From positions 1 to 21,368 of the IMG/VR virus record IMGVR_UViG_3300021962_000761: DNA of 21,368 bases; one strand, given 5' to 3'. The stretch is from a virus. The notes beneath the pieces were generated by a model that was not told the origin of the DNA, ran no database searches, and was given only the letters and a program-made list of their open reading frames with translations. A program made the position numbers and the translations under genes. Positions 14,041-21,368 of the stretch are shown piece by piece. Numbering within the stretch: position 1 is the stretch's first letter; the number at the start of each line of letters is the position of its first letter.

Positions 14041-15030
14041 ATGTCAAACTATACACAAACAACAAATTTTGCAACCAAGGATGCTCTTGCATCTGGTAAT
14101 CCTTTAAAAGTTGTTAAGGGTACTGAGATTAATACTGAGTTTGCAAACATTGCAACTGCTGTAGCAACTAAAGCAGATTCGGCTAGTCCAACCTTTACTG
14201 GTACGGTAACAATTCCTACGTTGGCTGTTACTGGTGTAGCAACATTAACCTCCCAACCAATTCTTTCTAGCCTAACAGCGTCTAAACCTGTATTTACAGA
14301 CGCATCTAAAGGTTTGGTGAGTACAGGTACTTTAGGGGCGGATCAAGGCGGTACAGGAGTCGCAAACAATGTAGCAATGACTGTCACGGGTTCTGGTAAC
14401 TTTGCTTACACTCGAACTCTGACAGGCACAACAAACGTAACTTTACCTATAACTGGAACTTTGGCTACGCTTGCAGGAACAGAGACTTTTACTAATAAAA
14501 CTTTAACAAGTCCCGTAATAGGTGGCACTCCAACAGGTGTTGGTGTTCTTACCTCTGGCACTGCGGTTACGCTTACCACGCAAACAAGTGTTGACTTTAC
14601 TTCTATCCCATCGTGGGTAAAACGTATAACTGTGATGTTTAATGGTGTGTCTTTATCTAGCACAGCGTATATGCAAGTGCAACTTGGTGATTCTGGTGGT
14701 ATTGAAAACACTGGGTATACAGGCTCAGTAACAATTGTTGGTAATGGTGGTACAGGTGTTTCAACTGCTTTAAGCGCAGGATTCCAAACAGAGAATCATA
14801 CTTATTGGACTGCCGCTTCAACCCGTATGGGGATGATGACAATTACAAATGTTAGCGGTAATATATGGACTGCAAATTGGGTATTAGGTGCGGTAAACCC
14901 AACCACCCAAGCTAATGCTTGGGGTGGCGGCGTAAAAACATTAACCGACACCCTCACACAAGTACGCATCACCACGACCAACGGCACAGATACCTTTGAT
15001 GCTGGATCAATCAACATCCTTTTTGAGTAA
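14041..15030 (+). CDS. Tail fibre protein
   Basis: A 329-residue fibre. The N-terminal ~45 residues (Phe-Ala-Thr-Lys-Asp-Ala-Leu-Ala-Ser-Gly-Asn-Pro, then Lys-Gly-Thr-Glu-Ile-Asn-Thr-Glu-Phe) match the tail-anchoring start of podovirus fibres. A Thr/Ser/Val-rich stalk carries Ser-Pro-Thr-Phe-Thr-Gly-Thr-Val, a Gly-Gly-Thr-Gly turn, and Gly-Thr-Glu-Thr-Phe-Thr-Asn-Lys-Thr-Leu, a module shared with the collagen-like fibre. The last ~140 residues, from Ile-Pro-Ser-Trp-Val-Lys-Arg-Ile, are a beta domain common at phage fibre ends, likely the receptor-binding head. AAGGG lies just before the ATG. Position after the nozzle makes it the better candidate for the main tail fibre. Confidence 0.85.
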   Translation: MSNYTQTTNFATKDALASGNPLKVVKGTEINTEFANIATAVATKADSASPTFTGTVTIPTLAVTGVATLTSQPILSSLTASKPVFTDASKGLVSTGTLGADQGGTGVANNVAMTVTGSGNFAYTRTLTGTTNVTLPITGTLATLAGTETFTNKTLTSPVIGGTPTGVGVLTSGTAVTLTTQTSVDFTSIPSWVKRITVMFNGVSLSSTAYMQVQLGDSGGIENTGYTGSVTIVGNGGTGVSTALSAGFQTENHTYWTAASTRMGMMTITNVSGNIWTANWVLGAVNPTTQANAWGGGVKTLTDTLTQVRITTTNGTDTFDAGSINILFE

Positions 15031-15035
15031 ACATC

Positions 15036-15191
15036 ATGACACACAGAATCGTAGTAAACGTAGAAACAGGCATAGTCACTCAAGTTGAGTACACCGCTGA
15101 AGAACAAGCAGTTCATGATGCGGCAGTAGCGGCACAAACACTTGCAGAGGCGGCAGCCATTCAACAACAACAAACAAATGAATCAGCCTGA
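15036..15191 (+). CDS. Small protein after tail fibre (51 aa)
   Basis: Begins 5 bases after the fibre stop with Met-Thr-His-Arg-Ile-Val-Val-Asn-Val-Glu-Thr-Gly, followed by Val-Glu-Tyr-Thr-Ala-Glu-Glu-Gln and an Ala-rich helix that ends in Gln-Gln-Gln-Gln. Small proteins with this opening and an Ala/Glu helix commonly follow fibre genes in aquatic phages, so a fibre-assembly partner is plausible but unproven. Its end overlaps the cupin gene by 14 bases. Short length makes it easy to miss. Confidence 0.65.
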   Translation: MTHRIVVNVETGIVTQVEYTAEEQAVHDAAVAAQTLAEAAAIQQQQTNESA

Positions 15192-15486
15192 AATTATTCA
15201 TCACTTTTCTGATGGCTTGTATGCCAAGGAGTCAATGTTCCCTGCTGGAATGTCTATCCTAAAGCACACGCACAACTTTAGTCATCTGTCGATATTGGCT
15301 ATGGGTAAGGTGGTGGTGTTAAAAGGTGAGGAACTTGAGATTGTTGAAGCTCCTGCTTGTATTGAAATTAAGGCTGGCTTGACGCATGGCGTTAAGGCAA
15401 TAACAGATTGTGTTTGGTTTTGTATTCATGCTACTGACGAGACAGACCCGTCTAAAGTGGATGAAATTTTGATTAAGGGAGATTGA
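15178..15486 (+). CDS. Cupin-fold small protein
   Basis: A 102-residue single-domain cupin. Motif 1 fits the cupin pattern in every position but one: Gly24, His30, His32 and Gly43 are correctly spaced, while the usual Glu is His36. Motif 2 is recognisable as Ala-Gly67-x-x-His70-Gly. Four His could bind a metal. Small cupins of this type (His-His-Phe-Ser-Asp-Gly-x-Tyr-Ala-Lys opening) recur in aquatic phage genomes, with unknown function; sugar, lipid or metal-dependent roles and purely structural use are all open. ATG at 15178 is chosen over an upstream non-ATG extension to 15142 because the cupin opening starts there and it overlaps the small fibre partner by 14 bases. The internal virion gene starts one base after its stop. 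Confidence 0.75.
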   Translation: MNQPEIIHHFSDGLYAKESMFPAGMSILKHTHNFSHLSILAMGKVVVLKGEELEIVEAPACIEIKAGLTHGVKAITDCVWFCIHATDETDPSKVDEILIKGD

Positions 15487-15487
15487 T

Positions 15488-16543
15488 ATGCCATTTACAG
15501 CAGCATTAGTTGGAGGAGGTTTGTCACTCTTAGGTGGCGCAATGCAGGGGGATGCCACAAGAAGTGCGGCTCGCACTTCAGCCAATGCCCAACTTGAGGC
15601 GGCACGAATTGCAGCGGATGCGGCAAGGTTTCGTCCTGTTGGCATAACCACTCGTTACGGTACATCTAACTTTCAGACTGATGCACAAGGTAATGTAATT
15701 GGGGCTGGTTACGAAGTCAGTCCTGAGTTAAGGGCTTACCAAGACCGTCTACAGGCTCTTACAGGCGGTGCATTGACTCAGGCTGAACAAGCACAGCAAC
15801 AGTACGCCCCACTTCAGCAAGGCGCACAAGGACTGTTTGGCTTGGGTCAACAGTATTTGCAACAGACTCCTCAACAGGTTGCGGCTCAATATATGCAACA
15901 GCAACAGGACTTGCTTGCTCCTAGCCGTGAACGATCAATGGCTCAACTGCAGAACCAGTTGTATCAACAGGGTCGTGGTGGTTTGTCTGTTGGTGCTACA
16001 GGTATGCGTCCTAGCGGTGCGGCTGGCTTTGGTGCTGCCTCTCCTGAGATGGAAGCGTATTACAACGCTTTGGCTCAACAAGATGCTCAGTTGGCTGCTA
16101 ATGCTCAATCTGAGGGACAACGAAATGTTGCATTTGGTGCTGGATTGCTTGGTAGTGGTTCTCAGTTGATGGGTCAGTATCAATCTGGTCAAGTCAGTGC
16201 ATTGAACCCGTTTACAACGTATTTGGGTTCTGGTTCTACTCTTGAGCAACTTGGACAACAGCCTTTGGAGATGGGTTCTGCTTTAGGTGGTAGAGCCGCT
16301 ACTGCTGGTTCTAATGTTGGTCAGGCGTTACTTACTGGTGGTATGGGTGCGGCATTGACTCAACAACAAGCTGCTTCTTACAACCCATTTGCTACTGCTC
16401 TAAGTGGTCTTTCAAACAATCAAAGCTTTCAACAAGGTTTAGAAAAATACTTTACGCCATCGCCTACTGATTTTGGCGCATGGAGTGGTGGAGCAGTAGA
16501 TTCATCTAAAGTTGGTTATAACCCTGCTCGTTTTAACTATTAA
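15488..16543 (+). CDS. Internal virion (DNA ejection) protein candidate A
   Basis: A 351-residue Gln/Ala/Gly-rich protein. It begins with a hydrophobic Gly-rich segment (Ala-Leu-Val-Gly-Gly-Gly-Leu-Ser-Leu-Leu-Gly-Gly, residues 6-17), then an Ala/Arg helix, a conserved-looking Arg-Phe-Arg-Pro-Val-Gly-Ile-Thr-Thr-Arg-Tyr-Gly, Gln-rich coils (about 100-165) and Gly/Gln-rich repeats to the end. This composition and place, after the tail genes and before two still larger proteins, resembles the ejected internal proteins of podoviruses (T7 gp14-gp16 and P22 gp7/gp20/gp16). The fold cannot be named from sequence. It starts one base after the cupin stop. Confidence 0.7.
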   Translation: MPFTAALVGGGLSLLGGAMQGDATRSAARTSANAQLEAARIAADAARFRPVGITTRYGTSNFQTDAQGNVIGAGYEVSPELRAYQDRLQALTGGALTQAEQAQQQYAPLQQGAQGLFGLGQQYLQQTPQQVAAQYMQQQQDLLAPSRERSMAQLQNQLYQQGRGGLSVGATGMRPSGAAGFGAASPEMEAYYNALAQQDAQLAANAQSEGQRNVAFGAGLLGSGSQLMGQYQSGQVSALNPFTTYLGSGSTLEQLGQQPLEMGSALGGRAATAGSNVGQALLTGGMGAALTQQQAASYNPFATALSGLSNNQSFQQGLEKYFTPSPTDFGAWSGGAVDSSKVGYNPARFNY

Positions 16544-16554
16544 AGGGAAAAATC

Positions 16555-18198
16555 ATGGCTGAAATAATCAATAATCAATCAAAACCAGAAGATTTTATTC
16601 AAAATGGAATGGAATTTACATATGTATGGAATCCCCGTATAGTAACTGATGAGGGACAAGGTTCTTGGACTATTCAACCCAAAGAAAAACTTGTTTTCAC
16701 ACAAGAACGACCTCCGCTTCGTTTGTTTGATGATTTGTCAATATCAACAAATAGCGGTACAGCACCAGCACCAGAGGCTGCATCAGCGCCAGCACAAGCA
16801 CAAGCACCAGAACGACTATTATCTGGACAGAGTGATCTTACTTTTCCTAATTTAACACTTGATACAAGAAATGATGCACCAGCATCAGCACCAGCAGCAG
16901 CACCATCAGCACCCACAAGTGTCTTAGGAATGTTTCCTGAAGTAGAAGCCATGCAACGTGCTTTGTACCAACAAAAGCAAAATGAAGCAATGCAAGCACA
17001 GGCAATGCAATTTGCGTCACTTAGTCCAATGGCACGAGCGCAATACAGCCTGTATATGGGTGGTCAACAGTTGGGTGATGCTATTGGCAGTGCTTTGGGT
17101 GGTAAAGACCCACAGTTGCAGTTAATTTCAATGCGTAATGCTATTTCTAGGCAAATAGATATGCGTAGTCCAGAGTCTTATTATAAAGCAGCAACTTTAG
17201 CAAATCAGGCTGGAGATACAGAGTTTGCTACATCACTTGTTAATGTTGGTAATAAGTTAGAGCTTGATACAAGTTTAATTCAGCAAAGAACTCGTGAGAA
17301 ACAAGCCGCTGACCCAATTCAACAATTGCTTCGTACTGGTAAATTTACTGCTGCAAGTGTGGCGAAATACGAAACAAGTAAAAATATTTCTGATCTAAGA
17401 GAAGCTGACAGTCCAGACAAAATACCAGCAAGAATTCAAGAAGCTAAAAAAGTTGCCACAAGTAAAGGATTTCCTGAAGGAACTGCTGAACATGACGCTG
17501 AAGTTGTTAACTATCTTGAAAAATCAGAGAAAGAACCATCTGTTGGTAGTGATAGAGAAGCTATTGCTAAAGATATGTTCTTCAAACCATTTTCTCAGTT
17601 AACACAAGAACAAATTAAAGCAGTCAATGCCAAAAAGAAAGCAGATGATTTAGATGCCGCAAAAGCCACAGTACCAAGTTCAGGAATAAAAGAATATAAA
17701 GATATTCCTAAACTACGAGCAGACATAATTTCTACAATTAAACCATTTAGAGATACAGTAAATGCAACAGATTTTGCGTTAGAAAATCTTGATCTATCTA
17801 TAAAACAAAATAATTTCTCAGCATTCAATGCGGCTCGTGTTCAATTGGCAAAATCATTAGCTGGTGGCGATTTAAGTCAAAAAGAAATTCAAGCCGCTGG
17901 TGGTGACCCATCTATTATTGGTGGGTTAGTTGATATGGCATCAACTGCTTTTTCAGGCACTCCATCAACAGATACGCAAGAAAAAATAAAAGCCACAATT
18001 AAAGCTATTCGTAAGGTTGCTTTACAAAAAGGTCGAGCAGAATTAGAAGTTCAAAGAACCCTTGCAAAACGATCTAATTTTACAGATGAAGATTTTGATT
18101 TAGCATCAGATATTCCTGAGTTTAGAAAAAAACCTTCTTTAAAAACCACAGAATCTGATGATGCGTTAGTAAACAAATATCTAACAAAAAAACCTTGA
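16555..18198 (+). CDS. Internal virion protein candidate B (547 aa)
   Basis: No sure family. N-terminal ~60 residues look like a small beta domain (Phe-Thr-Tyr-Val-Trp-Asn-Pro). Two Ala/Pro/Gln low-complexity stretches (about 70-85 and 108-120) act as a linker. Then a helical, Gln-rich half contains Ser-Pro-Met-Ala-Arg-Ala-Gln-Tyr-Ser-Leu-Tyr-Met-Gly-Gly and Gly-Asp-Ala-Ile-Gly-Ser-Ala-Leu-Gly-Gly-Lys-Asp-Pro, a pattern I associate with internal virion proteins of environmental podoviruses. The rest is Lys/Glu helical. AGGGA precedes the ATG. Three adjacent large genes fit the three-protein ejection apparatus. The DNA looks more AT-rich than the head genes by eye. Confidence 0.65.
   Translation: MAEIINNQSKPEDFIQNGMEFTYVWNPRIVTDEGQGSWTIQPKEKLVFTQERPPLRLFDDLSISTNSGTAPAPEAASAPAQAQAPERLLSGQSDLTFPNLTLDTRNDAPASAPAAAPSAPTSVLGMFPEVEAMQRALYQQKQNEAMQAQAMQFASLSPMARAQYSLYMGGQQLGDAIGSALGGKDPQLQLISMRNAISRQIDMRSPESYYKAATLANQAGDTEFATSLVNVGNKLELDTSLIQQRTREKQAADPIQQLLRTGKFTAASVAKYETSKNISDLREADSPDKIPARIQEAKKVATSKGFPEGTAEHDAEVVNYLEKSEKEPSVGSDREAIAKDMFFKPFSQLTQEQIKAVNAKKKADDLDAAKATVPSSGIKEYKDIPKLRADIISTIKPFRDTVNATDFALENLDLSIKQNNFSAFNAARVQLAKSLAGGDLSQKEIQAAGGDPSIIGGLVDMASTAFSGTPSTDTQEKIKATIKAIRKVALQKGRAELEVQRTLAKRSNFTDEDFDLASDIPEFRKKPSLKTTESDDALVNKYLTKKP
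16762..16914 (+). repeat. Ala/Pro low-complexity coding repeats
   Basis: Two runs (16762-16809 and 16876-16914) of GCACCAGCA-like codons encode Ala-Pro-Ala-Pro and Ala-Pro-Ala-Ala units with some Gln and Ser. The DNA is a degenerate microsatellite in which Ala and Pro codons end mainly in A. They flank about 22 ordinary residues. This is most likely a flexible protein linker and a slippage-prone stretch. Confidence 0.8.
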
Positions 18199-18205
18199 GG
18201 TAATT

Positions 18206-20986
18206 ATGGCAACTTATGATGAAGTGATTCAAGCATTGCGTAATGCTGATGCCGCAGGGAATGTAGAGGATGCTCGCAGGTTGGCTGAGATTGCCGCTTC
18301 TATGCGTATTATGGAATCTCCAGAAAATGCAAGAGGCGATGTTCCTTTTATATTACAAACAATGGGAGATGAACCTGCTCCTCCAACAATGGGTGAGTAT
18401 ATAAGGGAAAGTGTTGGAAGAAGTTTATTTAACATTCCTGCACTTATGGCTGAAAGTAGTGCTCTTTATGGCTTGAGTGATGGTGAATTTCCATCTCAAT
18501 TGCCGCCTCAAGGTACGGCAGGACAAGCCTATACTCAATTCCAAAGAGAATTGGGTTTAAAGCCTGAGATGCGTCCTGCAAATCAATTGCAAAGAGCCGT
18601 TGGGACAGTTTCTGGTGCGGTAGCAGACCCATTAAATCTTTTTGGTGGCGCAGGTATTGTTAGACAAGGATTGAGCAATGCGGCTCGTGGACTAGGACTC
18701 TTTCAAAAAGGCGTAGGCGTACAAACAGCCATTACTGGAGTTAGTGCTTTGGGTGGTGAATATGGTGGCGAGGCAGGGGGACAATATTTTGGAGTTCCCG
18801 GTCAGGTAATAGGCTCAGTTGTTGGTTCTCTTTTATCTGGAGGTGGAACTATCAAATTAGGTCAAATGCTTGGTGATCGTCTGTCATTGAGAGATATTGA
18901 TGTAGAAGATTTAGCAAATGTTGAAGGCGTTTCAAGAGCAAAAGATATTATTGAAAAAGCCATTAAGACAGACCCGTTGCTTCAACAAAAATTAGAAAAC
19001 ATACAAAGCAAAATTGAGTTTGTTACTGGTAAAAAAGGTGGTGCGGCAATTGCAGGGTTAGATAATCTTGTTTTAAGCAGTATCTTGAAAAAATTAGCCA
19101 CTGATGATGTGGAATTTGCAACAGAATTAAATAATATTTATTCTGAGCTTAAAACGGCTGTTCGTAAAAAATCACAAGAGTTGTATCCAAGACCTAGCGG
19201 TGAAATTCCATCAGGACAAGCAAAGGTTTCTCAAACAGAAACTGACTACAACCAACGAATTACCTTTATTGATAATCAATTAAACAAACTAACAGGACAA
19301 TTTGACATTGCTGGAGGCACAAAACCAGTAGAGATTGGCTCTGCAATTCAAAACTTAGTTATTTCTAAAGAAAAAGCGGCTAGGAATGCCTTGCGACCTG
19401 AATACGATTCAGTGTTGACGCAAGCATCTAGTCAGGGTGCATTGTTGCCAGCACAAGATACTCAAGATTTGTTGCGGACAGCAGAAAATTTGTTTCAAAG
19501 TGATCCTTGGGCAAAAGAAGCACCATTATTGAAACTTGTCAGAGAACAATCTTCAAAGTTTAAAGCAATGCGTAGACAAGCAGTGCCAACTGGTGAAGGA
19601 ACTACTTTACCAGCTACCACTGCACCAGACCTAACAATGGGCATGGATATAACAAGCCTTGATTCATTGAAAAGGCGTGTTGCTCAAGATATTAGAGAAG
19701 TTCGTGATGCCAATAGACAAGATAAATTGCGTTCATTTCAAACAAAAATTGATGAAGCATTAGACAAAGTACAAAATTCTAGTGGCAATATCGTGATTGA
19801 TTTTAGAGGTGAGAAGTTGCCTTTCGGTCAAGCTATGTCAACACTTGATACTGATTATTACAATAAAGTTGGTATCCCATTTAAAGATGCCGCCGCTATT
19901 GAAAAAATTAGTTCTTCTGATTACGCTGAAAAAATCTCTCCGTTGATTGCCTCAAGCCCAACTGCATTAAATCAGTTTTTGCGTGTTGCAGGAGATGAAG
20001 GTGTTTCATTAGCAGAAAAATCTGTTATGTCAAAGCTATACAACAAAGCACTTGACAAGAATGGTGTCATTGACCCATTGAAACTGGATAATTTGTTATC
20101 TAAAACCAGTACAAATGGTGGTTATAGCGACATTCTTGACCAACTTCCTGCGTTGAAACAAAGATTATCTGACACTGGACTCAAGGCGCAATATTTATCT
20201 TCTGAAAAAATTGCTATTGATGATGCAGCAAGAGATTCCATGAGCAAAGCAGGGCAAAGTTTCTTGAAGGACTATGACATTAGTGGAGTAGATGGCATAG
20301 TATCAAAGATGACTGGTGAAACTAGAAAAGGATACCTTAACAAGTTTTTTACTGATCTAAAAAAATTACCTTCTAATGAACAAAAAAATAGTTTGCTTGC
20401 TGTGAAAAATGGTTTGGTTGGTAATATGTTAAATAGTCCAAATCCTTTTGATTATTTATCTAAAAACTCCGATGCTTTTATTAAAGTATTTGGAGTAAAC
20501 GAGTACAAAAATTTGAATGCACTTGCTGATGTTTCAAGATTGTCTAAAACTCTTGACATTAATAAATTAAATTTCAGCAAAGTCGCAACAGAACAAGAGT
20601 CTGCATTGCAAAGAGCAATGGGTGGTATAGCTCCTCAAAGAATCTCTGGAATTTTGGTAAATCAAATTGCCAGCGTTTTTAATAAAGGTTTTCGCATTCT
20701 TTCATTGATTGGTCAAACCAACATAGATAACGCTACGAAAGAAGCACAGCGAAAATTATTTTTGGATGACAATGGAGTGGATGTAATTGTCAACGCATCT
20801 ACCAAATTCTTTACCAAAAAAGGCGATGAGATTCAATTAAATCGATTAATTAGTCCAGATGATGTGAAAAAAATGGCTACTGCTATTGGTATGGGAGCAT
20901 TGAGACAAAACTATTTTGGTGTTTCCGCTGCTGCAAGCCCAAGCGAAGTGGTTAGACCACAAGAAGCTGTTGTTGAAGAAGAATAA
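18206..20986 (+). CDS. Internal virion protein candidate C (926 aa)
   Basis: The largest protein in the window. Its N-terminus, Tyr-Asp-Glu-Val-Ile-Gln-Ala-Leu-Arg-Asn-Ala-Asp-Ala-Ala-Gly-Asn, is a small helical module seen at the start of many phage ejection and polyvalent proteins. Residues ~128-215 are Gly/Ala/Val-rich and hydrophobic, suited to entering the envelope. Residues beyond ~240 are mostly helical and charged. No lytic transglycosylase Glu motif or peptidase motif could be recognised. Length is shorter than T7 gp16 (1318). The TTGAGG ribosome site lies near the previous stop and ATG. The gene ends in Ala/Pro/Glu-rich residues and is followed in the same frame, after TAA, by the next gene. 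Channel or ejection role is inferred. Confidence 0.65.
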   Translation: MATYDEVIQALRNADAAGNVEDARRLAEIAASMRIMESPENARGDVPFILQTMGDEPAPPTMGEYIRESVGRSLFNIPALMAESSALYGLSDGEFPSQLPPQGTAGQAYTQFQRELGLKPEMRPANQLQRAVGTVSGAVADPLNLFGGAGIVRQGLSNAARGLGLFQKGVGVQTAITGVSALGGEYGGEAGGQYFGVPGQVIGSVVGSLLSGGGTIKLGQMLGDRLSLRDIDVEDLANVEGVSRAKDIIEKAIKTDPLLQQKLENIQSKIEFVTGKKGGAAIAGLDNLVLSSILKKLATDDVEFATELNNIYSELKTAVRKKSQELYPRPSGEIPSGQAKVSQTETDYNQRITFIDNQLNKLTGQFDIAGGTKPVEIGSAIQNLVISKEKAARNALRPEYDSVLTQASSQGALLPAQDTQDLLRTAENLFQSDPWAKEAPLLKLVREQSSKFKAMRRQAVPTGEGTTLPATTAPDLTMGMDITSLDSLKRRVAQDIREVRDANRQDKLRSFQTKIDEALDKVQNSSGNIVIDFRGEKLPFGQAMSTLDTDYYNKVGIPFKDAAAIEKISSSDYAEKISPLIASSPTALNQFLRVAGDEGVSLAEKSVMSKLYNKALDKNGVIDPLKLDNLLSKTSTNGGYSDILDQLPALKQRLSDTGLKAQYLSSEKIAIDDAARDSMSKAGQSFLKDYDISGVDGIVSKMTGETRKGYLNKFFTDLKKLPSNEQKNSLLAVKNGLVGNMLNSPNPFDYLSKNSDAFIKVFGVNEYKNLNALADVSRLSKTLDINKLNFSKVATEQESALQRAMGGIAPQRISGILVNQIASVFNKGFRILSLIGQTNIDNATKEAQRKLFLDDNGVDVIVNASTKFFTKKGDEIQLNRLISPDDVKKMATAIGMGALRQNYFGVSAAASPSEVVRPQEAVVEEE

Positions 20987-20988
20987 GG
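20984..20988 (+). promoter_or_regulatory. Shine-Dalgarno overlapping stop and serving the last gene
   Basis: TAAGG, with the stop TAA of the previous gene, gives AAGGA (20985-20989). It is followed by seven to eight bases and then ATT at 20996. No ATG, GTG or TTG in that reading frame occurs near this site before 21089, so the site argues for starting at ATT. The spacing is ideal for initiation. Confidence 0.55.
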
Positions 20989-20995
20989 ACGCAAA

Positions 20996-21368
20996 ATTGA
21001 TCCGATCAGCCTCCTCTTTGCCGCCAATGCTTGTGTTGCAGCAATCAGAGAGGGCTGTGAACTTTACAAACAGGTTAAGACTTCCTTTATGGAGGTTAAG
21101 TCTACTGTTGACGAAGCTGTTGGCATATATAAGGAAGTTACTGGTTTTTGGAGTAACTTTAGTAACTTCTTTAAATCTAAGAGTAAACCAGCAACAGTTG
21201 CCTCTACGCCCAAGTCTGTGGCGAAAAAGAAAGACAAGTTCGTTGCCGTTGACGAAACCCAAGTCAAAGTCGATATTGTCAAGCAACTCACTGAGTTCTT
21301 CAAGATTCAAGAGCAACTTGCCGCCCACATAAGGGAAGAAGAAGAAAAGTCAAAGAACGTCTACGATC
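20996..21368 (+). CDS. Conserved phage protein, 3' truncated, probable ATT start
   Basis: The frame is open to the window end and has no ATG until 21089. From ATT it reads Asp-Pro-Ile-Ser-Leu-Leu-Phe-Ala-Ala-Asn-Ala-Cys-Val-Ala-Ala-Ile-Arg-Glu-Gly, which resembles the hydrophobic opening of a small phage protein family I recall as beginning Met-(x)-Asp-Pro. Then come helical Lys/Val/Glu segments, a Trp-x-x-Phe-x-x-Phe-Phe group (about 57-64), a Lys/Pro/Ser linker and a helix ending Ala-His-Ile-Arg-Glu-Glu-Glu-Glu. Function unknown; position after the ejection genes suggests a virion or assembly protein. Alternatives are the late ATG at 21089, which would drop the opening, or a sequence error. 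The competing frame covering 20916-21332 is rejected. Confidence 0.65.
   Translation, partial: MDPISLLFAANACVAAIREGCELYKQVKTSFMEVKSTVDEAVGIYKEVTGFWSNFSNFFKSKSKPATVASTPKSVAKKKDKFVAVDETQVKVDIVKQLTEFFKIQEQLAAHIREEEEKSKNVYD

Noticed and set aside
20984-20998. Stop codon readthrough fusing the 926-residue protein to the next gene (same frame)
   Set aside because: The stop is TAA, the least leaky, followed by G, and a Shine-Dalgarno overlaps it. Separate initiation is simpler, although the shared frame is noted.
20916-21332. Plus-strand open frame starting inside the 926-residue gene
   Set aside because: Its first 70 bases lie inside the preceding gene, its product is Leu/Ser/Lys-biased without recognisable pattern, and the other frame from 20996 has a family-like start.

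Overview
The window is a single-strand (+) structural gene block of a tailed double-stranded DNA phage, probably short-tailed (podovirus-like) and of an aquatic, uncultured type. The case for this is the order terminase C-terminus, portal, scaffold, major capsid protein, small head proteins, adaptor, P22 gp10/T7 gp12-type nozzle, tail fibre, then three large Ala/Gln/Gly-rich proteins that look like internal virion (DNA ejection) proteins. There is no tail sheath, tail-tube or baseplate gene, and no recognisable tape measure. GC content looks to be in the mid-40s per cent by eye. The host cannot be read from the sequence; a freshwater or marine bacterium is only a guess from the resemblance of the proteins to environmental phages.

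Layout. 1-295: 3' end of the large terminase gene. 305-2812: an 835-residue protein with motifs of large phage 'polyvalent' proteins, placed between terminase and portal. 2816-4876: portal. 4869-7431: a fibre cassette (collagen-like fibre, small acidic protein, beta-rich modular fibre). 7439-7889: two small conserved head-region proteins, one a degenerate FmdB-like zinc ribbon. 7947-9685: scaffold and major capsid protein, closed by a strong intrinsic terminator. 9750-10073: a decoration-like protein between two terminators. 10115-11832: seven small genes, including a holin-like membrane protein, three very basic proteins (one only 51 residues) and two beta-rich head/neck candidates. 11829-14032: adaptor and nozzle. 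14041-15486: second fibre, a 51-residue partner protein and a cupin. 15488-20986: three internal virion protein candidates. 20996 to the end: a further gene that runs off the window and seems to begin at an ATT codon.

The genes are packed very tightly, with many 1-8 base overlaps (ATGA, TAATG, ATGGCTAA), so translational coupling in long transcripts is likely. Only two gaps hold obvious signals, both terminators around the gene after the capsid gene. I saw no convincing promoter, tRNA, CRISPR array, insertion sequence or attachment site, and no stretch over 300 bases lacks a gene. Assembly logic: terminase and portal package DNA, scaffold and capsid protein build the shell, the small proteins decorate or close it, the adaptor and nozzle form the neck and tail, fibres bind the host, and the internal proteins are ejected. 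The least explained parts are the 835-residue protein, the fibre cassette inside the head module, the run of basic mini-proteins, and the cupin with an altered metal motif.
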